DNA from: JAEUNJ01 sp052035955
GTDB lineage: Bacteria; Pseudomonadota; Gammaproteobacteria; Burkholderiales; Rhodocyclaceae
DNA length: 8,121 nt
Assembly (NCBI GenBank): GCA_052035955.1
Contig: JBPOHD010000062.1
Span: forward strand, 1-8,121
Direction of reading: 5' to 3'
Shown: one piece after another, positions 1 through 5,990 of the stretch
How the letters are laid out: each line of letters starts with the position of its first letter
Position numbering within the stretch: position 1 is the stretch's first letter
The notes under the pieces: model-generated
The model's database searches: none
What the model was told of the DNA's origin: nothing
What the model saw: the letters and a program-made list of their open reading frames with translations, nothing else
Program-made: the position numbers and the translations under genes

Positions 1-7
1 CGGCCGC

Positions 8-492
8 TATCGCGCCGCATGCGGCGCTACTACAGGGGCGGGACGTCCGGTTCCGGGAGGAGCGGCGGTAACGCCGCGATGGGGACGGGACCACCCCGAT
101 CGCGCCGCATGCGGCGCTCCTACAGGAGGTACGGGACCTCCGGTTCTTGTAGGAGCGGCGGTAACGCCCCGATGGGGCTGGGACCACCGTTATCGCGCCG
201 CCTGCGGCGCTCCTACAGGGCAGTGCCGTCCGTTTTTTGTTGGAGCGGCGGGCACGCCGCGATGGGGCTGGGACCACCGTTATCGCGCCGCATGCGGCGC
301 TCCTACAGGGCAGTGCCGTTCGGTTCTTGTAGGAGCGGCGGTGACGCCGCGATGGGGCTGCGACCACCCCTATCGCGCCGCATGCGGCGCTCCTACAGGA
401 GGTACGGGACGTCCGGTTCTTGTAGGAGCGGCGGGCACGCCGCGATGGGGCTGGGACCACCCCTATCGCGCCGCATGCGGCGCTCCTACAGG
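8..492 (+). repeat. Left tandem array of REP doublets (six units, 90/93-bp period)
   Basis: Two imperfect-palindrome elements alternate. The R element (reads ATCGCGCCGCATGCGGCGC then TCCTACAGG) starts at about 8, 98, 191, 281, 371 and 464, giving spacings of 90, 93, 90, 90 and 93. The L element (reads TGTAGGAGCGGCGG, a short loop, then CGCCGCGAT) lies at about 56-80, 148-173, 238-263, 328-353 and 421-446. Each folds into a GC hairpin. Read outward from the head, both begin GTAG, so R and L are head-to-head REP elements as in BIME/REPIN doublets. Head linkers come in two forms, one with GGTACGGGACGTCC and one with GCAGTGCCGT, usually ending CCGGTTCTT. The tail linker is GGGGCTGGGACCACC or close to it. 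The first unit is the most diverged and the array may continue past the window edge. It lies directly downstream of the nuclease gene, so it would be in that gene's 3' region. GTRG-headed REPs of this type are known to be mobilised by RAYT transposases; none is seen here. Confidence 0.93.
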
Positions 493-495
493 GGC

Positions 496-576
496 GGGAC
501 GTCCGGTTTGCGTGGGAGCGGCGGGACGTCCGGTTTGCGTGGGGGCGGCGGGACGTCCGGTTTGCGTGGGGGCGGC
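496..576 (+). repeat. 27-bp minisatellite, three copies
   Basis: Three head-to-tail copies start at 496, 523 and 550. Each reads GGGACGTCCGGTTTGCGTGG followed by GRGCGGC. Copies two and three agree throughout and copy one differs by A for G in the GGGAGCGGC part. The unit combines the GGGACGTCCGGTT head linker of the neighbouring array with the first bases (GTGGGAGCGGC) of its L element, so it looks like a secondary amplification of half a REP unit. It ends 15 bp before the nuclease stop codon. No coding role is proposed. Confidence 0.92.
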
Positions 577-591
577 GTTGGGCGAGATGCG

Positions 592-3417
592 TCATTCGTC
601 GCCCTCCCCGTCCTCGTCGCCGTCGGTGGCGATGGCGGCGTTGGCGCCGAGGAGGCGCCGGCGCTCGGGCAGGCGCAGCAGGGGAAGGACCTCGCAGTAC
701 TTCAGGTCGGCCTCCCGGGCGTAGTCGACGCCGGCCTCGCCGTCGCGGACCTCCCGGGCCAGGGCGGCGATGGACTCCCGCCAGCGGGCGAGCAGGGCCG
801 GCCAGTCGGGCACGGCGTCGGCCGGGAAGCCCTTGGCGCCGGCGATGCCGACGACATCCTGGACCAGGCCGCTTTCCTCGGCCAAGCCCTTGAAGCGGCA
901 TTCGCCGCGGCGCACGCGGGCGAGGACGGCGGCGGCGGGGGCCTCGCCTTCCGGCGCCCAGGCGGCGTAGAGGGGCAGCTGGGGCTGCAGCAGGCGCGGC
1001 CGGGCCCAGTCGGCGGTGCCGACCTGGGCGCCGGTCTTGTAGTCGATGACGATGCGCCGGCCGTCCGCCAGCCGGTCCACCCGGTCCACCCGCAGGGACA
1101 GGGGGATGCCCTCGACGACGACGGTGCGGCCCTGCTCCCGGGCCTCGACGGCGAAGGGCAGCGGGCGCCGGGCCTCCTCGGCCAGCCATTCGGCCAGCAG
1201 GGCGGCGAGGCGCTCCCGCTCCAGGTCGAGGAAGCGGGGGGCCGGGGGCTCGGGCATGTCATGGCAATAGGCCTCGACGGCCGCGGCGACGGCGCCGCCG
1301 ATGGCCGCCCGGCGGGCGGCGCCGTCCAGGGCGGCCAGGGCGGCGGAATCGCGGCCGGCCCAGAAATGCTCCAGGGCCAGGTGCACCAGGGAACCGCGGG
1401 CGCTGGCGTCCAGCCCTTCGACGGGCGTCTCCAGGGGCCTGGCCCCGAGGCGGTAGCGATGGAAGGCCCAGGCGGGGCAACGGGCCTGGGCTTCGAGCAG
1501 GGCGGCGCCGCCGCGCAGGTCCTCCCCTTCGGCCACGGGCGGCGCCCGCCGGTCGACGATGGCTTCCAGGGCCGGTGTGATGTCTCTGGCATGGCCGGCG
1601 GCGGCCAGGGCCTGGCCCGCCACGGCGGCGCGCAGGGGCGGCGGCGGCACGGGCGCTTCCACCGCCGGCAGGCCGGCCAGCAGGGGGCTCATGCGCAGGG
1701 GGCGGTCGCCTTCCTGGCGGGCCCAGGAAAACACCAGTTCGGGGGCGGCGCGCAGCAGCCGCCGGTGGATGCGCGCCGCGAAGGCGGCCTGCACGGCGGC
1801 GCTGGCGCCGGGGGATTCGGCGCGGCGCTGGAGGGCGGCGGGCAGCAGGGGGCTGGGCCGGGCCGGCGGCGGCCAGAGGTGGTCGTTCATGCCCATCATC
1901 CAGATGGCATCGGCCCGGAGGCCGGCGGCCTCCAGGGGGCCGAGCACCTGGACGGGGGGCTCGCCTTCGGTCTCGGCCTGGAAGATGCGGTCCCGGCAGG
2001 CGGCGCGCAGCCGGCGGCAGGCCTCGGCGGCCGGCAGGCGGCCGAGGACGGGATCGAGGCGGCCGAGTTCCTCCAGCACTTCCAGGAAGCCGCGGCGGGC
2101 CTGCCACTCGTGGCTGGAGAGGCTGCGCTCGCCGGGCCAGCCGAGCCCATCCAGCAGGCGGCGGAAGGCGGCGGCCCAGGCGGAGGGCGGTTCGCGGCCG
2201 GACGGCCGTGCCGCCAGGAGGTCCAGGTGGGCGGCCAGGCGCTCCAGGGGCAGGCCGCGGCCGGCCAGGCGGCGCACGTAGCGGCGGAAGCGCTCCAGGC
2301 CGACGACGGGGGGCAGGTCCCGGCGCATGGCGGCCTCCAGGCCGGCGCGGGCGTCCGCCTCGGACTCGTCGGCCGAGAAGTGGCTGCCGAGCAGCAGGGC
2401 GGAGAGCTCTTCCTGGGGCAGGCGGCCATCGCCGGTGGCGGCGGAGAGCAGGCGCAGGGCCGTCTCCACCAGGGGCTGGCGGGCCAGGGGCAGGCCCAGG
2501 GAGAGGTTGTAGCGGCGCGGCGCCTCGGCCAGGGCCGGGCGCAGGACGGCGGGATGGAGGGCGGCATCGAGGGCCAGGGCCAGGGGCTCCCGCAGGCCGG
2601 CCAGGTCGGGCACGACGATGGCGAGCCGGGCGTCGGGATCGGCGGCGAGCCTCACCGCGGCCCAGGCGGCGGCGGCCCGGCATTCGGCGATGCGGTCGGG
2701 GAAGGCGGCGGCCTCGGCCCGGCCGGCCGCGCCCTCGGGGGCCAGTTCCAGCAGGCGCACCCCACGCACCTGGAGGGCGGCGAGGAGGTCCCGCTCCAGG
2801 GGGTTGAAGCGGTCGAAGCCGGCGAGCATCACGGTGGGCGGCAGGCGGCCGGCGCCGCCGGCGAGGGCGGCGACCAGGCGGCGGCCATGACGGGCGGATT
2901 CCAGCCAGCCGCCGGCGGCGCAGCGGCGGCGGAAGTCGGCCCGCCAGCGCAGGAACTCGACGGTCTCGGGCGGCAGGGGCTCCCGGGCGGCGGCGGCCTC
3001 CTCCGGCAGGGGCAGTTGCCAGACGAGGGCCAGCTCGTTGGCCTCCCGCGCCGCGGCGGCCAGGCCCTCCCGGTCGAAGAGCGGCGCCTCGGGCCGGTCG
3101 GCGAGGCCAGCGGTGACGGCCATCTCCCAGAGGGCCTGCTCCTGCCGGGCATCGAGCACGTGGCGCGGCGCGGACGCGGCGGGGATCTCGCCGGCCAGCA
3201 GGGCCTCGGTGCCGACGGCCTCCAGCCACTGGTCCACGGTCAGGCATTCCAGCGAGTGCCAGCGGGCCAGCCCCGCCGCCGCCCGCGCCCGGTCATGGCC
3301 GGCGCGCAGGGCCCGGGCCAGCCGGTGGGTGGCGCAGAGGACGAGCGTCTCACCGGGGGCGTCCTCCGGGGCCGGCAACGCGTCGAGGGAGGGAAGGGTT
3401 TCCGGGGGGGCGATCAT
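592..3417 (-). CDS. AddB-like PD-(D/E)XK nuclease, 'probable DNA repair protein' family (TIGR03623-like)
   Basis: The 941-residue product has an N-terminal inactive-helicase-like region and a C-terminal RecB-type nuclease. No Walker A motif is seen near the start (VLCATHRLARALR). An AddB-like strand-and-loop WMMGMNDHLWPP falls around N511. The nuclease domain shows GSLVHLALEHFW (H679), RVDRVD (D778/D781), VIDYKTG (D792, K794) and QLPLY (Q813-Y817). These match the His, Asp, D-x-K and QxxxY motifs of RecB/AddB nucleases, so a DNA end-processing role in recombination repair is expected. C647 and C908 remain of the four cysteines that hold an Fe-S cluster in AddB-type nucleases; the other two positions appear to be L905 and L914. 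The tail is strongly acidic (TDGDEDGEGDE). The start at 3417 fits the family but has no clear Shine-Dalgarno. The usual UvrD/AddA-like partner is not in the window and would lie beyond the repeat array. Family assignment is confident; the biochemical role is inferred. Confidence 0.9.
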   Translation of the reverse strand: MIAPPETLPSLDALPAPEDAPGETLVLCATHRLARALRAGHDRARAAAGLARWHSLECLTVDQWLEAVGTEALLAGEIPAASAPRHVLDARQEQALWEMAVTAGLADRPEAPLFDREGLAAAAREANELALVWQLPLPEEAAAAREPLPPETVEFLRWRADFRRRCAAGGWLESARHGRRLVAALAGGAGRLPPTVMLAGFDRFNPLERDLLAALQVRGVRLLELAPEGAAGRAEAAAFPDRIAECRAAAAWAAVRLAADPDARLAIVVPDLAGLREPLALALDAALHPAVLRPALAEAPRRYNLSLGLPLARQPLVETALRLLSAATGDGRLPQEELSALLLGSHFSADESEADARAGLEAAMRRDLPPVVGLERFRRYVRRLAGRGLPLERLAAHLDLLAARPSGREPPSAWAAAFRRLLDGLGWPGERSLSSHEWQARRGFLEVLEELGRLDPVLGRLPAAEACRRLRAACRDRIFQAETEGEPPVQVLGPLEAAGLRADAIWMMGMNDHLWPPPARPSPLLPAALQRRAESPGASAAVQAAFAARIHRRLLRAAPELVFSWARQEGDRPLRMSPLLAGLPAVEAPVPPPPLRAAVAGQALAAAGHARDITPALEAIVDRRAPPVAEGEDLRGGAALLEAQARCPAWAFHRYRLGARPLETPVEGLDASARGSLVHLALEHFWAGRDSAALAALDGAARRAAIGGAVAAAVEAYCHDMPEPPAPRFLDLERERLAALLAEWLAEEARRPLPFAVEAREQGRTVVVEGIPLSLRVDRVDRLADGRRIVIDYKTGAQVGTADWARPRLLQPQLPLYAAWAPEGEAPAAAVLARVRRGECRFKGLAEESGLVQDVVGIAGAKGFPADAVPDWPALLARWRESIAALAREVRDGEAGVDYAREADLKYCEVLPLLRLPERRRLLGANAAIATDGDEDGEGDE

Positions 3418-3442
3418 GCCGGGATGTTACGGCGGGAAGGCG

Positions 3443-3483
3443 TCACCGCAAAGACGCGAAGGCGCCAAGGACGCAAAGGAAGG
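3443..3483 (+). repeat. Dispersed GCAAAGRCGC-type repeat, copy 1
   Basis: Begins TCACCGCAAAGACGCGAAGG and continues GCGCCAAGGACGCAAAGGAAGG. It is built of degenerate 9-11-bp units (GCAAAGACGC, GAAGGCGC, CAAGGACGC). A closely similar copy lies in inverted orientation at 6537-6578 and a related element at 8043-8076. The type is familiar from many environmental proteobacterial genomes, where it produces spurious low-complexity ORFs; its function is unknown. Here it sits 25 bp upstream of the nuclease start codon, in what would be its promoter or leader region. Confidence 0.82.
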
Positions 3484-3524
3484 CCGGGGGCAACTTCCGT
3501 GGTCAGGGCCGCGGGCCTGGCCGG

Positions 3525-3545
3525 GGGCCCGTTCATTGCGGGCCC
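3525..3545. other. GC-rich inverted repeat (7-bp stem)
   Basis: GGGCCCG (3525-3531) pairs perfectly with CGGGCCC (3539-3545) across a 7-base TTCATTG loop. There is no T-tract on either side, so a standard intrinsic terminator is not supported. It lies in the spacer between the small membrane-peptide gene and the nuclease. The rest of 3484-3622 shows no gene that can be supported. Confidence 0.5.
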
Positions 3546-3622
3546 GCGTCCATGGCGGTGCCGGGCCGGAAAGCCGTGGAACGGGAACTGTCCCCGCACG
3601 CCGGCCCCGGCGGATTTCCCGG

Positions 3623-3654
3623 GCGCCTGTGCGCCTGTGCGCCTGTTCGCCTGT
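3623..3654 (-). repeat. 8-bp tandem repeat, four copies
   Basis: GCGCCTGT occurs three times in a row (3623-3630, 3631-3638, 3639-3646), followed by TCGCCTGT (3647-3654). Read on the minus strand it is ACAGGCGM repeated, a simple-repeat type that also recurs between genes of other high-GC bacteria. It lies 17 bp beyond the stop codon of the small membrane-peptide gene. Open frames running through it encode only repeat-derived residues and are not called as genes. Confidence 0.85.
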
Positions 3655-3671
3655 GCGTCGGCCACGGCGGT

Positions 3672-3785
3672 TCACAGGAACAGCGAGACCGTCAGGGCGA
3701 CCAGGGAGGACCAGAAGACGAGGGTGTCGGGGTCGAAGGGGCGGGCGATGGCGGCGGGGCTGGCATGGGGGGCGTTGCGGGACAT
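3672..3785 (-). CDS. Probable 37-residue tail-anchored membrane peptide, function unknown
   Basis: The frame encodes MSRNAPHASPAAIARPFDPD followed by TLVFWSSLVALTVSLFL and a TGA stop. The first 20 residues are polar and proline/alanine-rich. Residues 21-37 are hydrophobic and run to the last residue, as in a short tail-anchored or single-pass inner-membrane peptide. Three things support real translation. GGAGGA lies with GGAGG 8 bases from the ATG, one of the best ribosome binding sites in the window. All codons but one (CAT) end in G or C. The C-terminus is clearly hydrophobic in otherwise repeat-rich DNA. It lies 139 bp downstream of the GH13 stop, and a hairpin and stem-loop in that gap argue against tight coupling. 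I do not recognise a family. The alternative is a chance frame of 37 codons with a fortuitous purine run. Confidence 0.55.
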   Translation of the reverse strand: MSRNAPHASPAAIARPFDPDTLVFWSSLVALTVSLFL

Positions 3786-3792
3786 GGACGGG

Positions 3793-3798
3793 TCCTCC
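3793..3798 (-). promoter_or_regulatory. Strong Shine-Dalgarno for the 37-codon gene
   Basis: The minus strand reads GGAGGACCCGTCC then ATG, giving GGAGG with an 8-base spacing. This site decides the start at 3785 and is the main argument that the short frame is translated. Confidence 0.6.
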
Positions 3799-3830
3799 GG
3801 GTTGGGGTGGAGGACAGTCTGGGCCCCGGG

Positions 3831-3849
3831 TGGCTCAGGACGTGAGCCA
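3831..3849. other. Perfect 7-bp stem-loop between GH13 and the small gene
   Basis: TGGCTCA (3831-3837) and TGAGCCA (3843-3849) flank a 5-base loop, GGACG. On the minus strand it falls about 45 bases before the start of the small gene, so it could be a leader structure or an inverted operator-like site. It has no adjacent T-tract. The function is not determined. Confidence 0.45.
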
Positions 3850-3890
3850 GCCATTCCGGCGGCTCGTTTTTCCGCGCTTCCGGGTGCGCG

Positions 3891-3920
3891 GGCGCCGGCC
3901 TTCGCCGGCTTCCCGGCGCC
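3891..3920 (-). terminator. GC-rich hairpin just after the GH13 stop, terminator-like without a U-tract
   Basis: GGCGCCGG (3891-3898) and CCGGCGCC (3913-3920) form a perfect 8-bp stem with a 14-base loop. A competing stem, GCCGGC with a CTTC loop, lies inside (3894-3909). It begins four bases after the GH13 stop codon. On the minus strand the hairpin is not followed by T residues, so intrinsic termination is doubtful; transcript end protection or pausing is equally possible. Confidence 0.4.
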
Positions 3921-3924
3921 GTCG

Positions 3925-5295
3925 TCAGGGGACCAGGGACAGCACCCGGCCCCAGCGGGCGGGCAGCGGCAGGGCGCAGCGGCCGCCGGCGAGGCGGAAT
4001 TCGTCGCCGGGGTTGAGCAGGTCCACGAGGCGGCCGTTGCCGGCGCCCGGCAGCGCCAGGTCCAGGGTGGCGGGCCGGCCGTCGCCATTGACCGCGACGA
4101 CGGTGCGGGCCTCGCCCAGGCGGCGCTCGAAGGCGAGTTGCAGGGCAGCCACCTGGAGCGGCCGGTAGTCGCCCCGGCGCAGGGGCGCGTGGGCGCGGCG
4201 CAGGGCAACGAGGCGCTTCAGGGCGGGAAAGAGGTCGGGCACGGGGGCGCCGCGGCGCAGGGAGGCGGGGGTCGCCACCGGGCGCAGCGTGGCGTCCGAA
4301 TCGGGCCCCTTGAGGCCGCGCAGGCCCCATTCGCTGCCGTAGTAGAGGGCCGGCGTGCCCGGCATGGCGAAGAGCAGCAGGTAGAGGGGAAAGAGTTGCG
4401 CCGGCTCCGCGAGCTTGCTGGCGACGCGATCCACGTCGTGGTTGTCGGCGAAATTGCAGAGGCCGATCTGCCGGTAGATCCCCCCGGGGCCGAACTCCCT
4501 GTCAAGGGTGAAGGCGATCTCGAAGTAGTTGGCGTCGTTCTGGCTGGACCAGAGGCCCTTGTAGGCCTCGTAGTTGGTGGTGGCGTCCAGCCCGCCCGGG
4601 CGGGCCCATTCACGGTAGTCGCCGTGCACCACCTCGCCGAGGAGCCAGAAGCCGGGCTTGCGGGCGCGGCAGTGGGCGGCGAGCAGGCGCTGGAAGTCCC
4701 GGTCCAGGCTGTCGGCGGCGTCCAGGCGCAGGCCGTCGATGCCGAAGCGGTCGATCCAGGTGGACACCGCGTGCAGCAGGTGGTCGCGCACCTGCGGGTG
4801 GGCGGTGTTCAGCTTGGCGAGGTCGTAGTGGCCAGCCCAGCCCTCGTAGTGGAAGGGGTCGCCATAGGGGCTGCGGCGGGAGAAGTCGACGTGGTACCAG
4901 CCGGCGAAGTCCGAGGCGGCGCCCTTCTCCCGCAGGTCCCGGAAGGCCCAGAAGTCCCGCCCGGTGTGGTGGAAGACGCCGTCGAGCACCAGTCGCATGC
5001 CGCGGTCATGGAGGGCGCGGGAGAACTCCTCCAGGTCCTCGTCGCTGCCCAGGCGGCGGTCGACGTGGAAGTAGTCCATGGTGTCGTAGCCGTGGGCGGC
5101 GGATTCGAAGACCGGGCCCAGCAGCAGGGTGTCGGCGCCCAGTTCGGCCAGGTGGTCGAGCCAGCCGTGGAGTTCGCGCAGGCGGTGCACCGGCGGGCCG
5201 GACATCGGGTTCCGGGCCGGGGCGCCGAGGCAGCCCAGGGGGAAGAGGTGGTAGATGACGGCGTCGTCGGTCCAGTGGGGGACGGCCGCGTTCAT
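3925..5295 (-). CDS. GH13 alpha-amylase-family glycoside hydrolase, cytoplasmic
   Basis: The 456-residue protein has all GH13 catalytic signatures. These are region I DGVFHH (D105, H110), region II GLRLDAAD (R190, nucleophile D192), region III LLGEVVHG (acid/base E221) and region IV FADNHD (H286, transition-state stabiliser D287). It resembles the single-chain bacterial alpha-amylase-like proteins with an AVIYHLFPLG start, PVFESAAHGYDT and TNYEAYKG, which retain bond-hydrolysing residues but lack the N-terminal domain of cyclomaltodextrinases. A (beta/alpha)8 barrel spans about residues 10-370 and a C-terminal beta domain about 380-456. There is no signal peptide, so it should act on internal alpha-glucans or maltodextrins; the exact substrate is not visible. 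The start at 5295 is supported by GGAGAG six bases upstream. It lies 57 bp downstream of tetR, and the gap holds an operator matching the one in the tetR promoter. Repression by that TetR is therefore likely. Confidence 0.93.
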   Translation of the reverse strand: MNAAVPHWTDDAVIYHLFPLGCLGAPARNPMSGPPVHRLRELHGWLDHLAELGADTLLLGPVFESAAHGYDTMDYFHVDRRLGSDEDLEEFSRALHDRGMRLVLDGVFHHTGRDFWAFRDLREKGAASDFAGWYHVDFSRRSPYGDPFHYEGWAGHYDLAKLNTAHPQVRDHLLHAVSTWIDRFGIDGLRLDAADSLDRDFQRLLAAHCRARKPGFWLLGEVVHGDYREWARPGGLDATTNYEAYKGLWSSQNDANYFEIAFTLDREFGPGGIYRQIGLCNFADNHDVDRVASKLAEPAQLFPLYLLLFAMPGTPALYYGSEWGLRGLKGPDSDATLRPVATPASLRRGAPVPDLFPALKRLVALRRAHAPLRRGDYRPLQVAALQLAFERRLGEARTVVAVNGDGRPATLDLALPGAGNGRLVDLLNPGDEFRLAGGRCALPLPARWGRVLSLVP

Positions 5296-5301
5296 TGCAG
5301 G

Positions 5302-5307
5302 CTCTCC
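5302..5307 (-). promoter_or_regulatory. Shine-Dalgarno of the GH13 gene
   Basis: GGAGAG lies six bases before the ATG at 5295 on the minus strand. A TATATG hexamer (5307-5312) overlaps its first base. If TATATG were the -10 of a local promoter, the transcript would start too late to include the full site. Translation from this site therefore fits better with transcripts arriving from the tetR promoter. Confidence 0.6.
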
Positions 5308-5314
5308 ATATACT

Positions 5315-5326
5315 TACCTGTCGGTA
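5315..5326. promoter_or_regulatory. TetR-type operator upstream of the GH13 gene
   Basis: TACC-TGTC-GGTA is a 4+4+4 inverted repeat 19 bp before the GH13 start. With the following CA it matches the operator in the tetR promoter at 13 of 14 positions (TACCTRTCGGTACA). Having the same site at both genes supports one regulator for both. A TATATG hexamer lies just downstream on the minus strand but lacks a convincing -35, so the site may block a weak promoter or act as a roadblock to read-through from tetR. Confidence 0.7.
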
Positions 5327-5352
5327 CAGTCGAATAGGAAAAATAGGGGTGC

Positions 5353-5919
5353 TCAGGAATAGATGCCATGGCTGAACTGGTGGACCATGTCCTGGCGGAT
5401 GCGGTCGGTGACGACGAGGTGCCCGTCCTGGCGCAGGGCCACGTAGGCATTGACGTGGCCGACCAGGGAGACGGCGTAGCGGCGTTCGCGGCCGCGCATG
5501 TTGCCGTGGTCCCTGGCCGCCTTGCGGAACATCTCCTCGAGGGCGGCCTGCCGGCGGGCGAAATGGGCGACGGCCAGGCGGTGGGGATCGCCGTCCCGGG
5601 CGGCGAAGCAGGAGGCCAGCTCCAGCCTGTAGTAGGCGGGCTCCCGGGCGGAGAAGTCCAGGTAGGCGCGGACGACGCAGTCGAGGCTCGCGGGGAGGTC
5701 GCCCCGGTAGTCGGCGGCGGCCTCGACGGCCTCGTCCAGGGGCCGGGCGTATTCGGCGAAGAGGGCTTCCAGCAGCCCCAGCTTGCTGCCGAAGAAGTGG
5801 TAGAGGGTGGGTTTGGCGACGCCGGCGGTGGCCGCCACCTCCTGCACGCCGACGGCATCGTAGCCCCGGGCGGTGAAGAGGGCCAGGGCGGCGGCGAGGA
5901 GTCCGGATCGGTTGTCCAT
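5353..5919 (-). CDS. TetR-family transcriptional repressor
   Basis: The 188-residue protein has the TetR N-terminal DNA-binding domain. Helix 1 is LLAAALALFTARGYDAV, and the helix-turn-helix VQEVAATAGVAKPTLYHFF spans about residues 25-43, followed by SKLGLLEALF. The C-terminal ligand-binding and dimerisation part (about 60-188) is divergent and gives no ligand. Length is normal for the family. The start at 5919 is the only ATG that keeps helix 1: an in-frame TAG lies just upstream at 5935-5937 and no GTG or TTG follows in the first codons. Its promoter and an operator lie immediately upstream. The second operator before the GH13 gene points to autorepression plus control of that enzyme. Control of a glycoside hydrolase by TetR rather than LacI or AraC types is less common, so the inducer may be a stress metabolite or a sugar. 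Confidence 0.9.
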   Translation of the reverse strand: MDNRSGLLAAALALFTARGYDAVGVQEVAATAGVAKPTLYHFFGSKLGLLEALFAEYARPLDEAVEAAADYRGDLPASLDCVVRAYLDFSAREPAYYRLELASCFAARDGDPHRLAVAHFARRQAALEEMFRKAARDHGNMRGRERRYAVSLVGHVNAYVALRQDGHLVVTDRIRQDMVHQFSHGIYS

Positions 5920-5925
5920 GGGGGT

Positions 5926-5954
5926 TTTATATACCTATCGGTACATTCCGTCAA
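5926..5954 (-). promoter_or_regulatory. Sigma70-type promoter of tetR giving a leaderless transcript
   Basis: On the minus strand TTGACG (5949-5954) is the -35 and TATAAA (5926-5931) the -10, with an exact 17-bp spacer. Counting the usual six bases after the -10 puts +1 at 5919, the A of the tetR start codon. No Shine-Dalgarno could be transcribed, so the mRNA is predicted to be leaderless. This AT-rich patch stands out in very GC-rich surroundings, which supports a real promoter. Confidence 0.8.
5932..5943. promoter_or_regulatory. TetR-type operator inside the tetR promoter spacer
   Basis: TACC-TATC-GGTA occupies 12 of the 17 bases between the -35 and -10. Binding there would exclude RNA polymerase directly. 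It matches the site at 5315-5326 in all but one base over 14. The ACC-N4-GGT half-site arrangement is one seen in other TetR-family operators. Confidence 0.75.
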
Positions 5955-5990
5955 GGGGGAACCCGGCATCGCCCGGAGGGCACGGTCCTC

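Noticed and set aside
3579..3596. GAACGGGAACTGTCCCCG, resembling a fragment of another environmental REP type
   Set aside because: Only one partial copy with no palindromic partner or neighbour of the same type, too little to call.
3414..3675. Two overlapping 82-83-codon minus-strand frames just upstream of the nuclease, one with an ATGA overlap with its start
   Set aside because: The predicted residues come from the 8-bp tandem repeat and the GCAAAGRCGC repeat. No ribosome binding site or domain is seen, so the ATGA overlap is probably chance.
19..5337. A 1,772-codon open frame on the plus strand, running through the left array and antisense to the nuclease and GH13 genes
   Set aside because: Its codons lie exactly opposite those of the minus-strand genes, so it would be stopped only by sense codons TTA, CTA or TCA, which this GC-rich genome avoids. 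It has no ribosome binding site, its composition is Gly/Ala/Gln-rich low complexity, and the minus strand has clear family motifs.
592..5919. Nuclease, small peptide, GH13 and TetR as a new defence or mobile system
   Set aside because: The nuclease belongs to a housekeeping repair family, and GH13-TetR looks like a small metabolic regulon. There is no integrase, toxin, phage gene or attachment site, so only the repeat bracketing is unusual.
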